Below, in pieces: positions 41,386-51,233 of a stretch of 64,000 nt of DNA. The DNA comes from Halopseudomonas maritima. Its GTDB lineage: Bacteria; Pseudomonadota; Gammaproteobacteria; Pseudomonadales; Pseudomonadaceae. The notes below the pieces were generated by a model. It worked only from the letters and a program-made list of their open reading frames with translations, was not told the origin of the DNA and made no database searches. Positions within the stretch are counted from its first letter, which is position 1; each line of letters begins with the position of its first letter. Both the position numbers and the translations under genes were made by a program. The stretch spans positions 62,001 through 126,000 of the forward strand of contig NZ_CP079801.1 of NCBI RefSeq assembly GCF_021545785.1. The letters are read 5' to 3'.

Positions 41386-42930
41386 TCAGTGAGCGCCAGC
41401 ACCACGCACCTGCCGCAGGCAGAGCGCCACCAGCAAGGCGGCAGACAGCATGATTACCACGCCGATCAGCGCATTGGCGTGCAGCGCCAGAGTAAAGCTG
41501 CTGTTGATTGCCGCGTGCACCTGCTCCAGTTGCCCCGGTGGCAGTTGGGCCACCACGCCCATCGCCCCGCCGATGGTGTCGCTGGCGACTGCCAGTTGAT
41601 GGCTGTCCAACACACCGCGCAGCTGCTGCTCCATCTGGCTGCGATAGAGCGTGGCGCCAACGCTGCCAATGACCGCGATACCCATGGCCATACCGAGTTC
41701 TGTCGCGGTTTCCGAGGTCGCGGCGGCGGCGCCGGTTTTCTCGGGCGGCGCCGAACCAATCACCAGGTCAGTACCCAGAATCATCATCGGCATCACGCCA
41801 ATGCCCAGCAGAACACTCGCTGCCACCATCACCAGCAGGCTGCTGTCAGCACTGATAGCCAGCATTAAACCCAAACCGCCGGCCGCCAGCAGCAAGCCAC
41901 CGCTGATCAACCAGGCTGGCGCCAGCCAGCGCGACAACCGGGGAACCAACAACGATGCAGCCGTCTGCAGCAGCGCAGAAGGCAGCATCACCAGCCCCGC
42001 CTGCAGGGCACTGAGGCCACTGACACCTTGCAAAAACTGAAAGATCATCAACCAGCTGCCGGATAGCGCCAGGATGCACAGCAACATCGCCGCCACCGAC
42101 ACGCTGAAGCTCGGCTTGCGGAACAGCGTCAGGTCAAACATAGGGTCGGCCAGCCGACGCTGCCGCCGGACAAACAAGGTGCCGGTCAGCAGCGCAGCAA
42201 ACAAGCTGAGCCCCGCCAGCAGATTGATGCCATCGCGCGCACCATCCTTGATTGCGAAAATCAGCAGCAGTACCGCGCTAATGCAGAGCAACGCGCTGGG
42301 CAGGTCCAGCTTGCCGGCGCTTGGGTCACGGGACTCTGGCAGTAGCCAGGGACCGACCAGCAGCAACAACAGCATCACCGGCACCGCCAGCAAGAACACC
42401 GAGCCCCACCAGAACCACGCCAGCATCACGCCGCCCACCAGTGGCCCAATGGCGCTGCCTACAATAAACCCGGTCATCCAGATAGTGATGGCGAGCGTGC
42501 GCTCATGCTCGACGTGAAACAGATTGCGGATCAGCGCCAGAGTAGAGGGCATCAGCGTTGCACCCGCGATGCCCAGCAAGGCCCGGGTAGCAATCAACAT
42601 GGCTGCCGAGTTGGCAAAGGCAGCGGCGATGGAGGCCAGGCCAAAGGCGCAGGCGCCAATCAGCAGCAGTCGACGGCGGCCAATGCGGTCGCCCAGCGTG
42701 CCCATGGTGATCAGAAAGCCCGCCACCATAAAGCCGTAAATATCCAGTATCCACAGCAGCTCTGCGCTGGTGGGCTCAAGGTCCGCGCTCAACCGCGGCG
42801 CCGCCAGGTGCAGTACCGTCATATCCAGCGCCAGCAGCAACGTCGGCAGCACCAGAACAGCCAGGCCCAGCCATTCACGGCGGCCAGCTCGGGGCGAGAG
42901 TGAAGCAGATGAGAGAGAAAGGTCGGACAT
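41386..42930 (-). CDS. MFS multidrug exporter, DHA2 (14-TM) family
   Basis: 514 residues with about 14 membrane helices. Helix 1 has the DHA2 pattern LLLALDMTVLHLAAPRLSADL, the loop 2-3 motif is GTLGDRIGRRRLLL, and motif C occurs in helix 5. Relatives such as SmvA and QacA export quaternary ammonium compounds and other cations by proton antiport. AGGAGG upstream of ATG 42930 decides the start over an in-frame start 35 codons earlier. It has no adjacent regulator and is divergent from metG. Confidence 0.9.
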   Translation of the reverse strand: MSDLSLSSASLSPRAGRREWLGLAVLVLPTLLLALDMTVLHLAAPRLSADLEPTSAELLWILDIYGFMVAGFLITMGTLGDRIGRRRLLLIGACAFGLASIAAAFANSAAMLIATRALLGIAGATLMPSTLALIRNLFHVEHERTLAITIWMTGFIVGSAIGPLVGGVMLAWFWWGSVFLLAVPVMLLLLLVGPWLLPESRDPSAGKLDLPSALLCISAVLLLIFAIKDGARDGINLLAGLSLFAALLTGTLFVRRQRRLADPMFDLTLFRKPSFSVSVAAMLLCILALSGSWLMIFQFLQGVSGLSALQAGLVMLPSALLQTAASLLVPRLSRWLAPAWLISGGLLLAAGGLGLMLAISADSSLLVMVAASVLLGIGVMPMMILGTDLVIGSAPPEKTGAAAATSETATELGMAMGIAVIGSVGATLYRSQMEQQLRGVLDSHQLAVASDTIGGAMGVVAQLPPGQLEQVHAAINSSFTLALHANALIGVVIMLSAALLVALCLRQVRGAGAH

Positions 42931-43109
42931 GAAGCCTCCTTGCAAGCAGGCTCTTATACGCCTCACCCGGCCACCCCGGCAAGGTACAGTTGTGACGACA
43001 GCTATCGGTACAGCGACCAGCCCAAGCACCGTCAAGCCTCCCCCCGCAGCGCCCCTTCTGCTATCATCCCAGCCCTTTCACGTTCAACCGCAAAGTGTTC
43101 CAAACGCCC

Positions 43110-45158
43110 ATGTCCGATATCGCCGCGACTCGTCAGATCCTTGTTACCAGCGCCCTGCCCTACGCCAATGGCTCGATTCACCTGGGGCATATGCTGGAGT
43201 ACATCCAGACCGATATCTGGGTTCGCTTCCAGAAGCTGCGCGGCCATCAGGCTGTGTATGTCTGCGCTGACGACGCCCACGGCTCCGCCATCATGCTGCG
43301 CGCCGAGAAAGAAGGCATTACCTCCGAGCAGCTGATCGACAATGTGCACGCCGAGCACGCGGCTGACTTCGCCGACTTTCTGGTCAACTTCGACAACTTC
43401 CACTCCACCCATTCGGAGGAGAATCGCGAGCTGTCGGAGCTGATCTACACCCGTCTGAAAGACGCCGGCCACATCAGCACCCGCTCGGTCACCCAGTACT
43501 TTGACCCGGAAAAGGGCATGTTCCTGGCTGACCGCTTCATCAAGGGCACCTGCCCCAAGTGCGCGGCCGAAGACCAGTACGGCGACAACTGCGAGAAATG
43601 CGGCGCCACCTATGAGCCGACCGAGCTGAAAGACCCGCGCTCGGCCATTTCCGGCGCCACGCCGGTGCTGAAAGACTCCAAGCACTTCTTCTTCCGCCTG
43701 CAGGACTTCAGCGACATGCTCAAGCAGTGGACCCGCAGCGGCTCCTTGCAAGATGCGGTGGCCAACAAGATCGCCGAATGGCTCGATAGCGGCCTGCAGG
43801 AATGGGACATCAGCCGTGATGCGCCCTACTTCGGCTTCGAGATTCCCGGCGAGCCCGGCAAGTACTTCTATGTGTGGCTGGACGCGCCTATCGGCTACAT
43901 GGCCAGTTTCAAGAACCTGTGCGATCGTCGCCCCGAACTGAGTTTTGATGCCTACTGGAACGCCGATTCCAGCGCCGAGCTTTACCACTTCATCGGCAAG
44001 GACATCGTCAACTTCCACACCCTGTTCTGGCCGGCCATGCTGGAAGGCGCAGGCTTCCGCAAGCCGACCGCCGTCAACGTGCATGGCTACCTGACCGTTA
44101 ACGGTCAGAAGATGTCCAAGTCACGCGGCACCTTCATCAAGGCCCGCACCTACCTGGATCATCTCAACCCCGAGTACCTGCGCTACTACTACGCGGCCAA
44201 GCTGGGCCGTGGCGTGGAAGATCTGGACCTGAACCTGGAAGACTTCGTGCAGAAGGTCAACTCTGACCTGGTCGGCAAGGTGGTCAACATCGCCAGCCGC
44301 TGCGCGGGCTTTATTCACAAGGGCAACGGCGGCGTCATGGTAGAGGCCAACCCGGCGCCTGAGCTGAGCAGCGCCTTTGTTGCCGCCGCGCCGAGCATCG
44401 CCGATGCCTATGAGAAGCGCGACTTCTCCCGCGCCATGCGCGAGATCATGGCGCTGGCCGACAAGGCCAATGCCTGGATCGCCGACAAGGCGCCCTGGGC
44501 ACTGAACAAGCAGGAAGGCAAGCAGGATGAAGTCCAGGCGATTTGTTCACTGGGCATCAACCTGTTCCGCCAGTTGATAATCTTCCTCAAGCCGGTGCTG
44601 CCCACCCTGGCGGCAGACGCCGAGGCCTTCCTCAACGTTGCTCCGCTACGCTGGGAAGACCACACACAGCTGCTGAGCAATCACCAGCTCAACGCGTTCA
44701 AGCCGCTGCTGGCCCGCATCGAGTCAGCCAAGATCGACGCCATGATCGAAGCGTCCAAGGAAGACCTGGCAGCCGCCAACAGCACTGCGCCCGTTGGCAA
44801 CGGTGAGCTGGTCAAAGAGCCGCTGGCCGATGAAATCAACTTCGACGCCTTTGCCGCTGTAGACCTGCGTGTCGCGCTGATCGAGAAATGTGAATTTGTT
44901 GAAGGCGCCGATAAGCTGCTGCACCTGAGCCTGGATATTGGCGACGCCAAGCGCAACGTTTTCTCAGGCATCAAGAGCGCCTACCCGGACCCGAGCAAGC
45001 TCGAAGGCCGACTGACCCTTTACGTTGCCAACCTGACGCCGCGCAAGATGAAGTTTGGTGTCTCCGAAGGCATGGTGCTGGCGGCCGGCCCTGGCGGCGA
45101 AGATATCTTCCTGCTTAGCCCGGACCAGGGCGCAAAACCCGGTCAGCGCGTAAAATAG
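43110..45158 (+). CDS. metG: Methionyl-tRNA synthetase
   Basis: 682 residues. Class I signatures HLGH (residues 24-27) and KMSKS (334-338), and a zinc knuckle with C148, C151, C161 and C164 (CPKC...CEKC). The C-terminal 110 residues form the Trbp111-like tRNA-binding domain (FAAVDLRVALIEKCEFVEGADKL). It charges tRNA-Met, cytoplasmic. Start at MSDIAATRQILVTSALPYANG; the frame is open only five codons further upstream. Followed by the rnf operon, as in P. aeruginosa. Confidence 0.98.
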   Translation: MSDIAATRQILVTSALPYANGSIHLGHMLEYIQTDIWVRFQKLRGHQAVYVCADDAHGSAIMLRAEKEGITSEQLIDNVHAEHAADFADFLVNFDNFHSTHSEENRELSELIYTRLKDAGHISTRSVTQYFDPEKGMFLADRFIKGTCPKCAAEDQYGDNCEKCGATYEPTELKDPRSAISGATPVLKDSKHFFFRLQDFSDMLKQWTRSGSLQDAVANKIAEWLDSGLQEWDISRDAPYFGFEIPGEPGKYFYVWLDAPIGYMASFKNLCDRRPELSFDAYWNADSSAELYHFIGKDIVNFHTLFWPAMLEGAGFRKPTAVNVHGYLTVNGQKMSKSRGTFIKARTYLDHLNPEYLRYYYAAKLGRGVEDLDLNLEDFVQKVNSDLVGKVVNIASRCAGFIHKGNGGVMVEANPAPELSSAFVAAAPSIADAYEKRDFSRAMREIMALADKANAWIADKAPWALNKQEGKQDEVQAICSLGINLFRQLIIFLKPVLPTLAADAEAFLNVAPLRWEDHTQLLSNHQLNAFKPLLARIESAKIDAMIEASKEDLAAANSTAPVGNGELVKEPLADEINFDAFAAVDLRVALIEKCEFVEGADKLLHLSLDIGDAKRNVFSGIKSAYPDPSKLEGRLTLYVANLTPRKMKFGVSEGMVLAAGPGGEDIFLLSPDQGAKPGQRVK

Positions 45159-45260
45159 TCTGTAGCACGCAGTACAGAGGCGGACCGCCGCCTTGATTAG
45201 CCTGGACCGGCGCAGCCACCGAGAGAGTGGCGCGACCGGGCCACACATGGGGTTGGGTTA

Positions 45261-45845
45261 ATGGCTGAATTTGCCCTTATTCTGGTCAGTACCATACTGG
45301 TCAACAATTTCGTATTGGTGCAGTTCCTCGGACTGTGCCCCTTCATGGGCGTGTCCGGCAAACTGGAGACGGCCATCGGCATGTCTGCCGCCACCACCTT
45401 TGTACTGACCCTGGCGTCGATTCTCAGTTACCTGACGTTTCAGTACATCCTGGTGCCGCTGGATCTGCAGTTTCTACGCACCATTTCCTTCATTCTGGTC
45501 ATCGCGGTTGTGGTGCAGTTCACCGAGATGGTGGTGCACAAGACCAGCCCGCTGCTCTACCGGGTGCTGGGTATCTTCCTGCCGCTGATCACCACCAACT
45601 GCGCGGTACTGGGCGTGGCACTGCTGAACACCAACCGCGCCGAGCAAACCTTCATGAAGTCCGCCACCTATGGCCTTGGCGCGGCGATCGGCTTCTCGAT
45701 GATCCTCATCCTGTTTGCCGGCCTGCGTGAGCGCATCGCCATTGCTGACGTACCCACGCCCTTCCGCGGCGCCGCCATCGGCATGATCACTGCGGGCCTG
45801 ATGTCGCTGGCCTTTATGGGCTTCACCGGCCTGATAAGGTTGTAA
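45261..45845 (+). CDS. rnfA: Ion-translocating oxidoreductase complex subunit A
   Basis: 194 residues, six membrane helices. LVNNFVLVQFLGLCPFMGVS and TTNCAVLGVALLN mark the RnfA/NqrE family. Rnf couples electron transfer between ferredoxin and NADH to ion movement; in non-nitrogen-fixing gammaproteobacteria it also helps keep SoxR reduced. First gene of rnfABCDGE; rnfB follows after 2 bases. Confidence 0.97.
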   Translation: MAEFALILVSTILVNNFVLVQFLGLCPFMGVSGKLETAIGMSAATTFVLTLASILSYLTFQYILVPLDLQFLRTISFILVIAVVVQFTEMVVHKTSPLLYRVLGIFLPLITTNCAVLGVALLNTNRAEQTFMKSATYGLGAAIGFSMILILFAGLRERIAIADVPTPFRGAAIGMITAGLMSLAFMGFTGLIRL

Positions 45846-45847
45846 GC

Positions 45848-46429
45848 ATGTCGATGATCATTACTGCCGTACTCGTTCTGCTGGGGCTGGCGCTGATCTT
45901 CGGCGCCGTACTCGGCTTTGCCGCTGTCCGCTTCAAGGTCGACGGCGACCCTATTGTCGATCAGATCAACGACCTGCTGCCGCAAACCCAATGCGGCCAG
46001 TGCGGACACCCCGGCTGCCGTCCCTACGCCGAAGGCATCGCCAACGGCGAGCCGATCAACAAGTGCCCGCCCGGTGGCGAGTCCACCATTCAGGCGCTGG
46101 CGGACCTGCTGGATGTTGAAGCGCTACCGCTGGACGCCGAACACGGCGAAGAAAAACCCCGCATGGTCGCCTACATTCGCGAGGCCGAATGCATCGGCTG
46201 CACCAAATGTATCCAGGCCTGCCCAGTAGATGCCATCCTCGGCGCCGCCAAGCAGATGCACACGGTCATCACCGATGAGTGCACCGGCTGCGACCTCTGC
46301 GTAGAGCCCTGCCCGGTCGACTGCATCGACATGCTGCCGCTGCCTACCACGCCGCAAAGCTGGAAGTGGGATTTCCCACTGCCCAACGCTGCCCTGATCG
46401 CCACTGACGCCAGCCGGGGAGCCGCCTGA
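45848..46429 (+). CDS. rnfB: Ion-translocating oxidoreductase complex subunit B
   Basis: 193 residues. One N-terminal membrane helix, a 4Fe-4S domain with CGQCGHPGC, and two ferredoxin motifs CIGCTKCIQACPVD and CTGCDLCVEPCPVD. It passes electrons from ferredoxin to the complex on the cytoplasmic side. Its stop overlaps the rnfC start by one base, so the two are translationally coupled. Confidence 0.97.
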   Translation: MSMIITAVLVLLGLALIFGAVLGFAAVRFKVDGDPIVDQINDLLPQTQCGQCGHPGCRPYAEGIANGEPINKCPPGGESTIQALADLLDVEALPLDAEHGEEKPRMVAYIREAECIGCTKCIQACPVDAILGAAKQMHTVITDECTGCDLCVEPCPVDCIDMLPLPTTPQSWKWDFPLPNAALIATDASRGAA

Positions 46430-48798
46430 TGACCGCAGCTACCCCGATCCGTATCTGGGACATTCCCGGTGGTATTCACCCGGCCGAGAACAAAACCCAA
46501 TCCCTCGGCCATGGCATTGAAACCCCGCCGCTGCCCGCGCAGTTAGTCGTGCCGCTGCAGCAGCACCTGGGTGGTCGTGCCGAACCCTGCGTCGCGGTTG
46601 GCGACCAGGTACTCAAAGGGCAGATGATCGCCGAGGCCAGTAGCCTGGTCAGTTGCCCTGTGCACGCGCCGACCTCCGGCACAGTCACCGCCATCGGGCC
46701 AGCGCCCTACCCGCACGCCTCCGGCCTTGAGGAATGGGCCGTTCATATTGAGGCTGACGGCGAAGACCGCTGGTGCCCGCTGCAACCGGTTGCCGATTTC
46801 CGCAGCCTGCAGCCAGCCACCCTGCTGGAGCTGATCCGCCAGGCCGGCGTCAGCGGTCTGGGCGGCGCCGGCTTTCCGACTGCCATCAAGCTGAACGCCA
46901 GGCCCGAGCAAAAAATCCACACGCTGATCATCAACGGCACCGAGTGTGAGCCTTACATCACCGCCGATGATAGCGCCATGCGCTACCGCGCAGAGCAGAT
47001 CATCAGCGGCATCGAGATTCTGATGCACGTGCTGCAGCCCGAGCAGGTGCTGATCGGCATTGAGGACAACAAGCCCGAAGCCGCACAGGCCATGCGCGCG
47101 GCGGTTGGCGAGCGCGCCATGCAGGTGGTGGTGTTCCCGACCAAATACCCCTCCGGCGGCGAAAAGCAGCTGATTCAGATTCTGACCGGCAAGGAAGTAC
47201 CGAGCGGCGGGCTGCCAGCCGACCTCGGCATGGTTTGCCAGAACATCGGCACGCTGCTGGCGATCCACGACGCGGTGCTGCTCGGTCAGCCGCTGATCAA
47301 GCGCATCACCACCCTGACCGGCGAAGCCCTGAGCCACCCAACCAACGTTGAAGCATTGATCGGCACACCGATGCGTGAGCTGCTTGCCTTTGCCGGTCTG
47401 CAGCCCGACAAGCTGTATCGCCTGGTCATGGGCGGGCCAATGATGGGCTTTACCCTGCAAAGCCTGGATGCGCCCATCGTCAAAACCACCAACTGCCTGC
47501 TCGCCGGCACCCGTGAAGAACTGCCGCCGCCGCCCCCGGCACAGCCCTGCATCCGTTGTGGCCTCTGTGCCGAGGCCTGCCCGGCCAGCCTGCTGCCGCA
47601 GCAGTTGCACTTCTTTGCCCTGGGCAAGGACTATGACCAGCTCAAGCGTCAGCACCTGTTCGACTGCATCGAATGCGGCGCCTGCTCCTACGTCTGCCCC
47701 AGCAGCATTCCGCTGGTGCAGTACTACCGCGCCGCCAAGTCCGAGATACGCGCTCTGGACTTGCAGCAACACAAGGCCGACCACTCCCGCCAACGCTTCG
47801 AGCACCGTCAGGAGCGCCTGCAGCGCGAGGCCGAACAGAAGGAGCGTGACCGCCTGGCCCGCGCCGAAAAGGCCGCCCGCATCAAGGCTGCTAAAGAGGC
47901 AGAGGCCGCCAAGCAAGCCGATTCCGGTGACAGCACGCCGGCGAGCGCTGCACCGGCGCCGAAAGCGGGCGCCCTGTCACCCGAGCAGAAGCAACTGAAG
48001 ATCGCTGCCGCCACTGCACAAATGGCGCTGAAGAAAGCACAGAAGCAACTGACCGCCAACCCGGACAACGCCGACCTGCAGGCGCAGATCTCGCAGCTCG
48101 AACACGCTGCGCGCGAAGCGCAGGAGGCCTTCGACAAGGCCCAGGGCCAGGCCAGCAGCCAACCCGCCGCAGCAGCGCCCCAGGCCGGCGGCGACGATGA
48201 GGTCAAGAAGCTGAAGATTGAGGCCGCCATGCTGCGTGCCGCCCTGAAGAAGGCAGAGCGCAACGCTGGCGACAGCCCGAGCGAAGAACAGCAGGCCGAG
48301 ATCACCAAGTTGCGTGAGCAGGTCGAGGCGGCCGACGCCCGCATCCCGGCCAGTACCGCGCCCAAGAAGCCGGTGGACGAAAAGCTCAAGCAGGCCAAGC
48401 TGGATCTGGCCATGGCACGCGCTGCGCTGAAAAAAACCGAACGCGCTCTGGGTGAGAACCCGGACGATGCTGACCTGCAGGCTCAGCTGGCAAGCCAGCA
48501 ACAGGCCTATCAGAGCGCTGAAACGGCCCTGCATGAAGCAGAAAACAGCAGCCCGATTCCACCACCGCAGCGCCAACTGGTGGACAAGAAACCGGTTGAT
48601 GAGCAACTGCGTACCCTGAAGACCGCCATGGCGACCTGCAAGGCTGACTTCAAACGGGCCGAACGGGAGCTGAAAGAACCCAGCGAGGCCGACGCGGATA
48701 CCACCGCCGCCCAACAGAACCTCGACACGGCCCGCGCCGCACTCGACGTTGCCGCCAAGGCCTTCGCCGACTACATGGCCAGCAAGGAGACCAACTGA
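46429..48798 (+). CDS. rnfC: Ion-translocating oxidoreductase complex subunit C, with long repeat-rich tail
   Basis: 789 residues, long for the family because of the C-terminal part. The N-terminal region binds FMN/NADH (SGLGGAGFPTAIKL, GTECEPYITADD); two 4Fe-4S motifs follow, CIRCGLCAEACP and CIECGACSYVCP (about residues 370-425). From about residue 440 on, a charged coiled-coil region contains at least four similar units of the kind KKLKIEAAMLRAALKKAER, joined by Ala/Pro-rich linkers. Such tails occur in other proteobacterial RnfC proteins; their job is not settled. It ends overlapping rnfD by one base. Confidence 0.96.
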   Translation: MTAATPIRIWDIPGGIHPAENKTQSLGHGIETPPLPAQLVVPLQQHLGGRAEPCVAVGDQVLKGQMIAEASSLVSCPVHAPTSGTVTAIGPAPYPHASGLEEWAVHIEADGEDRWCPLQPVADFRSLQPATLLELIRQAGVSGLGGAGFPTAIKLNARPEQKIHTLIINGTECEPYITADDSAMRYRAEQIISGIEILMHVLQPEQVLIGIEDNKPEAAQAMRAAVGERAMQVVVFPTKYPSGGEKQLIQILTGKEVPSGGLPADLGMVCQNIGTLLAIHDAVLLGQPLIKRITTLTGEALSHPTNVEALIGTPMRELLAFAGLQPDKLYRLVMGGPMMGFTLQSLDAPIVKTTNCLLAGTREELPPPPPAQPCIRCGLCAEACPASLLPQQLHFFALGKDYDQLKRQHLFDCIECGACSYVCPSSIPLVQYYRAAKSEIRALDLQQHKADHSRQRFEHRQERLQREAEQKERDRLARAEKAARIKAAKEAEAAKQADSGDSTPASAAPAPKAGALSPEQKQLKIAAATAQMALKKAQKQLTANPDNADLQAQISQLEHAAREAQEAFDKAQGQASSQPAAAAPQAGGDDEVKKLKIEAAMLRAALKKAERNAGDSPSEEQQAEITKLREQVEAADARIPASTAPKKPVDEKLKQAKLDLAMARAALKKTERALGENPDDADLQAQLASQQQAYQSAETALHEAENSSPIPPPQRQLVDKKPVDEQLRTLKTAMATCKADFKRAERELKEPSEADADTTAAQQNLDTARAALDVAAKAFADYMASKETN

Positions 48799-49862
48799 TG
48801 GCGCTGGTTCGCATGACCTCCCCCCACGCCAAGGGCAACAACCACACCCAGACCATCATGCTTTGGGTACTGGGCGCCACCTTGCCCGGCGTGCTGACCA
48901 TGACCTGGTTCTTCGGCTTTGGCACCCTGATCAACATTCTCTATGCCAGCGCCATCGCTCTGGCTGTCGAGGCGCTGATCCTGTGGGTCCGCAAACGCCC
49001 CATCGGTTTCTTCCTGCGCGATGGCAGCGCACTGGTGACCGCCTGGCTGCTGGCCCTGGCGCTACCGCCCTACGCGCCCTGGTGGCTCACCCTGGTTGCG
49101 GTCAGCTTCGCGATTGTGTTCGGCAAGCAGCTGTATGGTGGCCTGGGCCAGAACCCCTTCAACCCGGCGATGCTGGGCTACGTGGTAGTGCTGATTTCCT
49201 TCCCGGTCGAGATGACCAGCTGGCCAGCCTGGCGCGGCATCGAGGCCGCTGTGCCGGATGTGCAGGCCACACTCGGCCTGGTGGAAGGTTTGAGTCGTAT
49301 CTTCCTGCACGGCGGCGCAATAGACGGCTGGACCCAGGCAACCCCACTGGATGTGGTCAAGACCAACAGCAGCCTGACCATAGCGGAGCTACACGCTGCC
49401 AAGCCAGTCTTCGGCCAGTTTGCCGGCTACGGCTGGGAGTGGGTCAGCCTGGCCTACCTGCTGGGTGGCGCCGCGCTCCTGTACAAACGCATCTACAGCT
49501 GGCACGCCCCTGTTGGCATGCTTGGCGCCCTGGCACTGATGAGCCTGCTGTTCTGGAATGGCAGCGGCTCGGACTCCAACGGCTCGCCGCTGTTTCATCT
49601 GTTCAGCGGCGCCACCATGCTGGGCGCGTTCTTCATCGTCACCGACCCGGTCTCAGGCGCCACCAGCAAGCTGGGCCGGCTGATCTTTGGCGCTGGCGTC
49701 GGCATTCTGGTGTATGTGATCCGCGCCTGGGGTGGTTACCCCGACGCGGTGGCCTTTGCCGTGCTGCTGATGAACCTCGCCGCCCCCACCATCGACTACT
49801 ACAGCACACCGCGCACCTATGGCCACAGCAAAGCCAAGCGCGGTATGGGCAAGACGGACTGA
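48798..49862 (+). CDS. rnfD: Ion-translocating oxidoreductase complex subunit D
   Basis: 354 residues, nine or ten membrane helices. The FMN attachment motif SGAT occurs in LFSGATMLGAFF, and GLGQNPFNPAMLGY is characteristic. It is homologous to NqrB and takes part in ion transport. The start overlaps the end of rnfC. A long shadow frame covers the same DNA on the same strand but has no family features. Confidence 0.96.
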   Translation: MALVRMTSPHAKGNNHTQTIMLWVLGATLPGVLTMTWFFGFGTLINILYASAIALAVEALILWVRKRPIGFFLRDGSALVTAWLLALALPPYAPWWLTLVAVSFAIVFGKQLYGGLGQNPFNPAMLGYVVVLISFPVEMTSWPAWRGIEAAVPDVQATLGLVEGLSRIFLHGGAIDGWTQATPLDVVKTNSSLTIAELHAAKPVFGQFAGYGWEWVSLAYLLGGAALLYKRIYSWHAPVGMLGALALMSLLFWNGSGSDSNGSPLFHLFSGATMLGAFFIVTDPVSGATSKLGRLIFGAGVGILVYVIRAWGGYPDAVAFAVLLMNLAAPTIDYYSTPRTYGHSKAKRGMGKTD

Positions 49863-49865
49863 GCT

Positions 49866-50504
49866 ATGGATACGCCAACTACAACCAGTCGCTCTATCCT
49901 GCGCAACAGCGTCATTCTCGGCCTGTTTGCTGTTGCTACCGTCGGTATGATCGCCGTTACCCAGCAAGGCACCGCCGAGCGTATCAGCGAGGCCCAGCGC
50001 CGGGTCCAGCTCAGCGCGCTGAACGAGATTGTGCCGCACGACCAGCACGACAATGACCTGCTGACAGATACCTTCACCGTGCAAGACCGCCAGTACCTGA
50101 GCCTCACCGGCCCGCGCGAGGCCTATCGCGCGCGCCAGGGCGAACGTGTCAGCGCGGTGATCCTGCCAGTGGTGGCGCCAGACGGCTACAGTGGCCGCAT
50201 CGACCTGCTGGTGGGTATTCGCGCCGACGGCAGCATTGCCGGGGTACGCAGCGTCAGTCACCGGGAAACGCCTGGGCTGGGTGACAAGATTGAAACGGCC
50301 AAGAGCCAGTGGATATTGTCGTTCAACGGCAAAAGCCTGAGCATGCCGGTTCCCGAGCAATGGGCGGTACGCAAGGACGGCGGTCAGTTTGACCAGTTCA
50401 CCGGCGCCACCATTACGCCTAGAGCCGTGGTCAAGGCGGTCTATCAGGCCCTCACCTATTTCGATGCGCACCGCGACGCCTTGCTGCAGCAAGACGAGGA
50501 CTAA
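49866..50504 (+). CDS. rnfG: Ion-translocating oxidoreductase complex subunit G
   Basis: 212 residues. One N-terminal membrane helix (about residues 14-32) anchors a periplasmic FMN-binding domain. Covalent FMN attaches to Thr in the TGAT motif of FDQFTGATITPRAV near the C terminus. GLGDKIETAK, the usual GxGDKIE pattern, is also present. Three bases after rnfD and four before rnfE. Confidence 0.96.
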   Translation: MDTPTTTSRSILRNSVILGLFAVATVGMIAVTQQGTAERISEAQRRVQLSALNEIVPHDQHDNDLLTDTFTVQDRQYLSLTGPREAYRARQGERVSAVILPVVAPDGYSGRIDLLVGIRADGSIAGVRSVSHRETPGLGDKIETAKSQWILSFNGKSLSMPVPEQWAVRKDGGQFDQFTGATITPRAVVKAVYQALTYFDAHRDALLQQDED

Positions 50505-50507
50505 TCC

Positions 50508-51224
50508 ATGGCCAATAAAACACTCACCGAGATCACCGCCGACGGCCTGTGGCACAACAACCCGGGACTGGTGCAACTACTCGGTCTTTGCCCGCTGCTG
50601 GGCGTCAGCAGCTCGGTAGTTAACGCGCTGGGTCTGGGCTTGGCCACCATCCTGGTACTGACCGGCTCCAACCTCGCGGTCTCGCTGATCCGCAGCGCAG
50701 TCACCGACGCGGTGCGCCTGCCCGCTTTTGTGATGATCATCGCCGCACTGACCACCTGCATCGAACTGCTGATGCAGGCGTTCACCTACGAGCTGTATCA
50801 GATTCTCGGCATTTTCATCCCGCTGATCGTCACCAACTGCGCCATTCTTGGCCGCGCCGACGCCTTTGCCTCCAAAAATCCGCTGCTGCCGTCAATGGTC
50901 GACGGTTTCATGATGGGCCTTGGTTTCACCCTGGTGCTGATCGCTCTCGGCGGTCTGCGCGAGCTGGTCGGGCACGGCACCCTGTTTGCCGGCATGGACC
51001 TGCTGCTGGGTTCCATCGCGACCGACTGGACGCTGGTAGTGTTCCCTAATTACAAGGATGTGCTGTTTGTCATCCTGCCGCCCGGCGCCTTTGTCTTCAT
51101 GGGTCTGCTGATTGCCCTGAAGAACCTCATCGACGCCAAGGTCAAGGAGCGCGCCGCTGCCCGCGAGGTCAAGCCAGCAGCGGCTGGCAGCAAGCGCGTA
51201 CGGGTCACCGGTACCATCAACTGA
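50508..51224 (+). CDS. rnfE: Ion-translocating oxidoreductase complex subunit E
   Basis: 238 residues, six membrane helices, paralogous to RnfA. NNPGLVQLLGLCPLLGVSSS and VTNCAILGRADAFAS are family marks. The basic C-terminal tail is cytoplasmic. It is the last rnf gene here; nth follows after 9 bases, the same linkage as in E. coli and P. aeruginosa. Confidence 0.96.
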   Translation: MANKTLTEITADGLWHNNPGLVQLLGLCPLLGVSSSVVNALGLGLATILVLTGSNLAVSLIRSAVTDAVRLPAFVMIIAALTTCIELLMQAFTYELYQILGIFIPLIVTNCAILGRADAFASKNPLLPSMVDGFMMGLGFTLVLIALGGLRELVGHGTLFAGMDLLLGSIATDWTLVVFPNYKDVLFVILPPGAFVFMGLLIALKNLIDAKVKERAAAREVKPAAAGSKRVRVTGTIN

Positions 51225-51233
51225 GCCTGGCCG

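Noticed and set aside
46543..47916. 457-codon minus-strand frame opposite rnfC
   Set aside because: Antisense shadow; hydrophobic and Gly/Gln-rich composition results from the complement of Ala/Lys/Glu codons.
48749..50056. 435-codon plus-strand frame over rnfD
   Set aside because: Same DNA as rnfD in another frame; rnfD has the family motifs and correct overlaps with its neighbours.
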